NCBI GenBank assembly: GCA_020851395.1
Contig: JADZCW010000160.1
Span: 1-6,190 of the forward strand
Source: Phycisphaeraceae bacterium
Lineage (GTDB): Bacteria > Planctomycetota > Phycisphaerae > Phycisphaerales > Phycisphaeraceae
Length of the DNA: 6,190 nt
Reading direction: 5' to 3'
Of the stretch, positions 1 to 3,830 are shown piece by piece. The notes beneath the pieces are model-generated. The model made no database searches, was not told the DNA's origin, and saw nothing but the letters and a program-made list of their open reading frames with translations. The stretch's first letter is position 1. Each line of letters begins with the position of its first letter. A program made the position numbers and the translations under genes.

Positions 1-34
1 ACTTCCGGGGCCACTTCCGGGGCCACTTCCGGGG
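1..34 (+). repeat. 12-bp tandem repeat ACTTCCGGGGCC, about 2.8 copies
   Basis: Two exact copies (1-12 and 13-24) are followed by a ten-base partial copy (25-34) that runs into a G-run (up to 39). The unit length is a multiple of three, so the reading frame of the binding protein is kept and reads TSGATSGATSG. The array touches the first base of the window, so its true length is unknown. It may be a real microsatellite-like expansion or a sequence assembled wrongly at a contig end. Confidence 0.85.
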
Positions 35-357
35 GGGGAGCGTTTTTCGTCTTCCATCCCGCCTGGGGCTACTTCGCCCACGACTACGACCTGACGCAAG
101 TCCCCATCGAGGTCCAGGGCAAGGAGCCCACCGACGCCCAGCTCACCGCCCTGCAAACCCTCGCCCGCGAGAAGAACGTCAAGGTGATCTTCGTCCAGCC
201 CGAGGTCTCCGGCCGCGGCGCCAAGGCCGTCGCCGACGCCGTCGGCGCCCAGCTCCAGACCCTCGACCCCCAGGCCCGCGACATCGAAGCCAATCTCCGC
301 CACGTCGCCCAAGCCCTCCGCCAAGCCTCCGGCCTGCCCGCCACCACCTCCCCATGA
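1..357 (+). CDS. Zn/Mn-type metal ABC transporter substrate-binding protein, C-terminal part (5' end outside window)
   Basis: The frame is open from base 1 to the TGA at 355-357 and gives 118 residues of the C-terminal lobe of a cluster A-I (ZnuA/TroA-like) metal-binding protein. This family captures Zn2+ or Mn2+ in the periplasm or at the membrane surface and delivers it to the permease. Family hallmarks are the FHPAWGYFA stretch (residues 18-26, where H19 should be a metal ligand), the GKEPTDAQL segment, VKVIFVQPE in the C-lobe strand, and GAQLQTLDP (about 82-90, where D89 is a likely acidic ligand). The final helix ends in a short Ala/Thr/Pro tail. The signal peptide and N-lobe are off-window. 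The gene overlaps the ATPase start by ATGA (354-357), so the two are probably translationally coupled. Residues 1-11 are an odd TSGA repeat in place of normal family sequence (see the repeat entry). Zinc versus manganese cannot be decided. The family call is firm. Confidence 0.9.
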   Translation, partial: TSGATSGATSGGGAFFVFHPAWGYFAHDYDLTQVPIEVQGKEPTDAQLTALQTLAREKNVKVIFVQPEVSGRGAKAVADAVGAQLQTLDPQARDIEANLRHVAQALRQASGLPATTSP

Positions 358-1229
358 CCCCATCCACCACCACAACCAGCGCCGCGACGACGACCCCCAT
401 CGTCGAGCTCAGCCACGTCACCTTCGCCTACGCCCAGCAGGGCTCAACCGGCGAACCCGTCCTCGACGACGTCTCTCTGGTCGTCGAGCCCGACGACTTC
501 CTAGGCGTCATTGGCCCCAACGGCGGCGGCAAGACCACGCTCCTCAAGATCATCCTCGGCCTGCTCGCCCCCCAGACCGGCACGGTCCGCGTCCTCGGTC
601 AACCCCCCGCCAAGGTCCGCCCGCGCATCGGCTACGTCCCCCAGCACGCCCAGATCGACATCACCGTCCCCGCCAGCGTCCTTGACGTCGTCCTGATGGG
701 CCGCCTCCATCGCTCCTCCTGGGGCCTGCGTTACAGCCGCCCCGACGTCGAAGCCGCCCGCGCCGCCCTGGAGCAAACCGCCGTCGCCGACCTCGCGAAT
801 CGCCGCCTGGGCACCCTCTCCGGCGGCCAGCGCCAGCGTGTGCTCATCGCCCGCGCCCTGGCCTCCGATGCCAAGATGCTCCTCCTGGATGAGCCCACCG
901 CCGGCGTCGACGCCCAAGCCGAGCGTGGCCTGACTGACCTCCTGCATCAGCTCAACGAGCGCATCCCCATCGTCATGGTCTCCCACGACATCTCCTTCGT
1001 CTCAACCCACCTCAAGCGTGTCGCCTGCCTCAATCGCCGCCTGACCTGCCACCGCGCCGGCGAGGTGACATCGGAAATCATCGCCGAGATGTACGGCCAC
1101 CAGCACGTCATGCTCGTCCACCACGAGCCCGATTGCCCCCTGAGCGACCCCGGCTGTGACCACGGCCACGTCCACACCGACCTTCATCTTCCCCACGCCA
1201 CGTCCAAGCCCAAGGCGGAGCCGCGATGA
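354..1229 (+). CDS. Metal (Zn/Mn) ABC transporter ATP-binding protein, ZnuC-like, with His/Cys-rich tail
   Basis: This 291-residue cytoplasmic ATPase powers the adjacent metal importer. All nucleotide-binding motifs are present: an aromatic A-loop Y26, Walker A GPNGGGKT (54-61), Q-loop Q97 in GYVPQH, signature LSGGQ (155-159), Walker B MLLLDEP (175-181, catalytic E180), D-loop AGVD (183-186) and switch H211. The GYVPQHAQID segment and the neighbouring gene types place it in the ZnuC/MntB/TroB group. After the ATPase core, residues 249-281 carry nine His and two Cys (H249, H251, H256, H257, C261, C268, H270, H272, H274, H278, H281), probably a cytoplasmic metal-binding tail; His-rich tails are known in this family. 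The ATG at 354 is chosen because it overlaps the preceding stop as ATGA. About 15 Thr/Ser/Ala-rich residues precede the first strand, and there is no clear ribosome-binding site, as expected for coupled translation. The end overlaps the permease start by four bases. Confidence 0.96.
   Translation: MTPSTTTTSAATTTPIVELSHVTFAYAQQGSTGEPVLDDVSLVVEPDDFLGVIGPNGGGKTTLLKIILGLLAPQTGTVRVLGQPPAKVRPRIGYVPQHAQIDITVPASVLDVVLMGRLHRSSWGLRYSRPDVEAARAALEQTAVADLANRRLGTLSGGQRQRVLIARALASDAKMLLLDEPTAGVDAQAERGLTDLLHQLNERIPIVMVSHDISFVSTHLKRVACLNRRLTCHRAGEVTSEIIAEMYGHQHVMLVHHEPDCPLSDPGCDHGHVHTDLHLPHATSKPKAEPR
1217..1220 (+). promoter_or_regulatory. Weak Shine-Dalgarno-like site GGAG for the permease
   Basis: GGAG (within GGCGGAG, 1214-1220) lies five bases before the permease ATG at 1226, inside the end of the ATPase gene. 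It is the only reasonably placed SD-like site among the genes here and supports the ATG that overlaps the ATPase stop. It could be chance in a GC-rich coding sequence. Confidence 0.4.
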
Positions 1230-2077
1230 TCCCCTTCATCGAGTCCATGCGTCACAACCCGTTCCTGGGCACGGGCCTTCTCGCCGGCCTCCTGGCCAGT
1301 TTGGCGTGCGGCCTGATCGGCCCCTACGTCATCACCCGCCGCATCGTCTTCCTCGCCGGCGCCATCGCCCACATGGCCGTCGGCGGCATCGGCACCGCCA
1401 TCTACCTCTCCACCCATTACCCCCAGTCCCTCGGCTGGCTCACCCCCCTCGGCGGCGCCATCCTCTGGTCCCTCGCCTCGGCCGTGATCATCGGCCTGAT
1501 CCACCACCGCGCCAGGGAGCGCCTCGACACCCTCATCGGCGCCATGTGGGCCGTGGGCATGTCCATCGGCATCCTCTTGATCAAGCTCACCCCCGGATAT
1601 CACGCCGAATTGATGAGCTACCTCTTCGGCAGCATCTCCTTCGTCTCGCGTGAACAGCTCCTGCTGATGGCCTTCCTCGACGCCGTGATTGTCGGCGCCC
1701 TGATGCTCTTCCACAAACGCTTGCTCGCCATCTGCCTCGATCAGCAGCAGGCCCAGCTCCAGGGCGTCAATGTCCTGGCCATGAACATCCTCCTGCTGAG
1801 CCTCGTCGCCCTGACGGTCGTCTGCCTGATCCAGGTCGTGGGCCTGATCCTGGTCATCGCGCTCCTGACCTTGCCCGCCGCGACGGCCGCGCACCACGCC
1901 TGGCGGATGGGCTCACTCATGCTCATCGCCACGCTCCTGTGCGCCGTGGTCACCACCGGCCCGCGGATGCTCGTCTACGGCACCCAGGTCAGTCCCGAGT
2001 CCGCCATCGTCCTCGCCGCCGGCCTGGTCTACCTCGCCTCGGTCGTCGTCGAGCGCCTTCGCCGCGGCCTCGCCTAG
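1226..2077 (+). CDS. Metal (Zn/Mn) ABC transporter permease, ABC-3 family (ZnuB/TroC-like)
   Basis: This 283-residue polytopic inner-membrane protein forms the channel of the importer with the upstream ATPase and binding protein. It has about eight hydrophobic segments, roughly at residues 14-35, 40-61, 69-92, 103-122, 145-162, 183-203, 204-222 and 229-275 (the last stretch likely two helices). Family features seen are GPYVITRRIVFLAGAIAH (32-49, including the conserved membrane His, H49), a YLFGSI segment (132-137), a cytoplasmic coupling-type loop with D172 (163-182), and GLILVIALLTLPAATA (206-221). The AHMAVGG stretch differs from the more usual SHAALPG of this family, but the topology is intact. 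The start overlaps the ATPase stop by ATGA (1226-1229), which argues for coupled translation in a three-gene operon. The metal specificity is not evident from sequence. Confidence 0.95.
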   Translation: MIPFIESMRHNPFLGTGLLAGLLASLACGLIGPYVITRRIVFLAGAIAHMAVGGIGTAIYLSTHYPQSLGWLTPLGGAILWSLASAVIIGLIHHRARERLDTLIGAMWAVGMSIGILLIKLTPGYHAELMSYLFGSISFVSREQLLLMAFLDAVIVGALMLFHKRLLAICLDQQQAQLQGVNVLAMNILLLSLVALTVVCLIQVVGLILVIALLTLPAATAAHHAWRMGSLMLIATLLCAVVTTGPRMLVYGTQVSPESAIVLAAGLVYLASVVVERLRRGLA

Positions 2078-2124
2078 CGATTCCACGCCCCATCACGAAT
2101 CAAGCCCCGGGACGCCGCGACCAT

Positions 2125-2130
2125 TACAAT
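2125..2130 (+). promoter_or_regulatory. Candidate -10 box TACAAT for a leaderless carboxypeptidase mRNA
   Basis: TACAAT matches the bacterial -10 consensus TATAAT at five of six positions. It is followed by exactly six bases (CCCCGC) and then the ATG at 2137. A start site about seven bases after the box would fall on the A of the ATG, giving an mRNA with no leader. That fits the lack of any Shine-Dalgarno sequence in the 59-base gap after the permease. A convincing -35 element is not seen. Confidence 0.55.
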
Positions 2131-2136
2131 CCCCGC

Positions 2137-3699
2137 ATGGCTGAGATCTTCCACACCCCCCAGGCCCGACAGGCCTACGACCAGCTCCTCGCCCGCGTTC
2201 GCGAGCGATCCCTGCTCGAGAGCACCGCCAGCCTCCTGTGGTGGGACCAGGAGACCATGATGCCCCCCGGCGGCGTCGAGCACCGCAGCCGCCAGACCTC
2301 CCTGATGTCCAGACTCGCGCACCAGATGCTCATCGACGAAGAAGTCGGCCGCTGCCTGCAAGCCTGTGAGGACGACCCCGCGCTCAAGTCCGCTCCGCTC
2401 AGCGACCAGGCCGTCAACCTCCGCGAGCTCCGCCACGTCTACGACCGCGCCCGCCGTGTCCCCTCGGAATTGGTCGAAGAAATCTCACGCGTCACCAGCC
2501 TCTGCGTCCACGCCTGGACCCAGGCCCGCCAGAAGAACGACTTCGCCTCCTTCGCCCCCTGGCTCGAGCAGGTCGTCACCCTCGTCCGCAAACAAGCACA
2601 GTGCCTCAGCGCCGCCGAGCGTGCTTCCGAGACACCTTCCGGGGGACACCTCTGGGACGCCCTGGCCGACGGCTACGAGCCCGGCTGCACCGCCGCCGAG
2701 GTCCGCCGCGTCTTCGACCCCCTGCGTCCCCGCCTCGTCGACCTGGTCCAGAGACTCCTCGACGGCCCGAAAAAGCCCAAGAACCACCTCGCCTCCCGCC
2801 CCATCCCCATCCCCGCCCAGCAGGCCTTCGTGCGGCAGGTCGCCCAGCGCATCGGCTTCGACTTCCATCGCGGCCGGCTCGACGTCTCCGCTCACCCCTT
2901 CTGCTCCGGCTTCCATCCCACCGACGTCCGCATGACCACGCGCTATCGCGAGGACGGCCTTCTCGAATCCCTCGGCGGCGTCCTGCACGAGTCCGGCCAC
3001 GGCCTCTACGACCAGGGCCTGCCCCCGGAACACCACGGCACGCCGCGCGGCTCCGCCGTCGGCTTGGCCATCCACGAGAGCCAGAGCCGCACCTGGGAAA
3101 ACTTCGTCGGCCGATCCAGACCCTTCTGGCAGTGGTGCTGGCCCCTGATGCAACAGCACCTCGACGCCCAACTCGACGGCCTCTCCCTCGACGACGTCTA
3201 CGAGTCCGTCAACCTTGTCCAGCGTTCCCTCATCCGCACCGAGTCCGACGAGGCCACCTACAACCTGCACATCATGATCCGCTTCGAGCTTGAGCTTGCC
3301 CTGATCGACGGCTCGCTGAGCGTCCGCGACCTCCCGGGGGCCTGGAACGAAAAATATCGAGCCTGCCTCGGCATTGAAGTCCCCGACGACGCCCGCGGCT
3401 GCATGCAGGACATCCACTGGTCCATCGGTTCCCTGGGCTACTTCCCCACCTACACCCTGGGCAACCTCTACGCCGCCCAGTTCTTCCAGGCCGCCCGCGC
3501 CGCCATCCCCGACCTCGACGCCCACTTCGCCGCCGGCGACTTCGCGCCGCTACTGGCCTGGCTGCGTAAGAACATCCACCAGCAGGGCATGCGGCATCGA
3601 TCCCACGACCTGTGCGTCATGATCACGGGCCGACCACTCTCCGCCGATCCGCTTCTCGACCACCTTACGACCAAGTTCAGCCCCCTGCACGGCCTCTAG
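2137..3699 (+). CDS. Carboxypeptidase M32 (Taq family), zinc-dependent
   Basis: This 520-residue, probably cytoplasmic metallocarboxypeptidase removes C-terminal residues from peptides; the family usually has about 490-510 residues. The zinc site is complete: HESGH at 284-288 (HExxH, catalytic E285, ligands H284 and H288) and HESQSR at 313-318 (third ligand E314). Other M32 signatures are HPF (253-255) followed by TDVRMTTR (262-269), an IRFELE segment, and DIHWSIGSLGYFPTYTLG (425-442). The N-terminus carries LLWWDQETMMPPGG, also typical. The frame is open further upstream to 1939 inside the permease gene, but the Arg/Pro-rich upstream residues look like out-of-frame sequence. MAEIFHTPQ at 2137 is the natural family start and sits six bases after a -10 box. 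Residues 163-171 lie in a loop made of a short DNA repeat. No signal peptide is seen. Transcription seems independent of the transporter operon, although read-through is possible. Confidence 0.96.
   Translation: MAEIFHTPQARQAYDQLLARVRERSLLESTASLLWWDQETMMPPGGVEHRSRQTSLMSRLAHQMLIDEEVGRCLQACEDDPALKSAPLSDQAVNLRELRHVYDRARRVPSELVEEISRVTSLCVHAWTQARQKNDFASFAPWLEQVVTLVRKQAQCLSAAERASETPSGGHLWDALADGYEPGCTAAEVRRVFDPLRPRLVDLVQRLLDGPKKPKNHLASRPIPIPAQQAFVRQVAQRIGFDFHRGRLDVSAHPFCSGFHPTDVRMTTRYREDGLLESLGGVLHESGHGLYDQGLPPEHHGTPRGSAVGLAIHESQSRTWENFVGRSRPFWQWCWPLMQQHLDAQLDGLSLDDVYESVNLVQRSLIRTESDEATYNLHIMIRFELELALIDGSLSVRDLPGAWNEKYRACLGIEVPDDARGCMQDIHWSIGSLGYFPTYTLGNLYAAQFFQAARAAIPDLDAHFAAGDFAPLLAWLRKNIHQQGMRHRSHDLCVMITGRPLSADPLLDHLTTKFSPLHGL
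2624..2649 (+). repeat. Imperfect 12/14-bp direct repeat inside the carboxypeptidase gene
   Basis: CTTCCGAGACAC (2624-2635) is followed directly by CTTCCGGGGGACAC (2636-2649). Viewed another way, GACACCT flanks TCCGGGG on both sides (2631-2651). It encodes residues 163-171 in a loop before the conserved YEPG segment. The CTTCCGGGG core is shared with the tandem array at 1-34. Confidence 0.6.
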
Positions 3700-3742
3700 C
3701 CCCAAGTGCCATCCCCGGCCGCGCATAAAGTCTGAAGCCTGT

Positions 3743-3752
3743 TTCGGCCGAA
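3743..3752. repeat. 10-bp perfect palindrome TTCGGCCGAA
   Basis: This self-complementary decamer lies in the intergenic region. Its CGGCCG core also occurs at 3716-3721, so the two could pair as a 6-bp stem with a 23-base loop. It may be a protein-binding site or part of an RNA structure, but in GC-rich DNA a chance origin cannot be excluded. It shares its last two bases with the inverted repeat that follows. Confidence 0.4.
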
Positions 3753-3771
3753 GATGATGTCCAGTCATCTT
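3751..3771 (+). terminator. Inverted repeat in the gap after the carboxypeptidase; possible weak terminator or operator
   Basis: AAGATGA (3751-3757) and TCATCTT (3765-3771) are perfect inverted repeats around the seven-base loop TGTCCAG; a T-G wobble could extend the stem by one pair. A T-rich but interrupted stretch (GTGGTTTCTTACTT) follows. It lies 52 bases after the carboxypeptidase stop and 55 bases before the next gene. The stem is A/T-rich and there is no clean T-run, so a classical intrinsic terminator is doubtful; an operator for the downstream gene is an alternative. Confidence 0.35.
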
Positions 3772-3791
3772 GTGGTTTCTTACTTGCCCGC

Positions 3792-3830
3792 ATGGCCCAC
3801 GGGGTGGGGATGGAATGGGGCTCTGCATGA
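3792..3830 (+). CDS. Possible 12-codon upstream ORF (leader peptide) overlapping the next start
   Basis: ATG at 3792 opens a frame reading MAHGVGMEWGSA and stops at TGA 3828-3830. The stop shares bases with the ATG at 3827 (ATGA), the same overlap that joins the transporter genes. The preceding context TTACTTGCCCGCATGG resembles TTACAATCCCCGCATGG before the carboxypeptidase, including six bases between the weak box and the ATG. This could be a leaderless mini-ORF that couples translation into the beta-helix gene. The peptide matches nothing I recognise, and the frame could easily be chance. Confidence 0.25.
   Translation: MAHGVGMEWGSA

Noticed and set aside
1..34. CRISPR array from the short tandem repeat
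   Set aside because: Units are 12 bp, directly adjacent with no spacers, and in frame with a coding sequence.
513..536. Non-standard Walker A (GGGKTT instead of GAGKST)
   Set aside because: The catalytic Lys and the following hydroxyl residue are present, and the GGGK variant is common in metal-importer ATPases.
1184..1897. Minus-strand open frame of 237 codons opposite the permease
   Set aside because: It is highly charged (Asp/Glu/Gly/Gln), the typical antisense image of a C-ending-codon membrane protein gene.
1..2077. Zur/Fur/MntR-type operator for the transporter operon
   Set aside because: The operon promoter lies before the window start; no plausible operator palindrome is seen within the genes.
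1939..2136. N-terminal extension of the carboxypeptidase into the permease gene
   Set aside because: The 66 extra residues are Arg/Pro/His-rich out-of-frame sequence, and the family-like start and -10 box are at 2137.
2485..3525. Minus-strand open frame of 346 codons opposite the carboxypeptidase
   Set aside because: It is a shadow of the strong GC3 bias; its protein is Gly/Val/Ala/Glu-rich without recognisable motifs, while the plus strand has a clear M32 enzyme.
2137..3699. Functional link between the zinc transporter and the zinc carboxypeptidase
   Set aside because: Shared metal is the only link; the carboxypeptidase appears to have its own promoter, so adjacency alone is not evidence.
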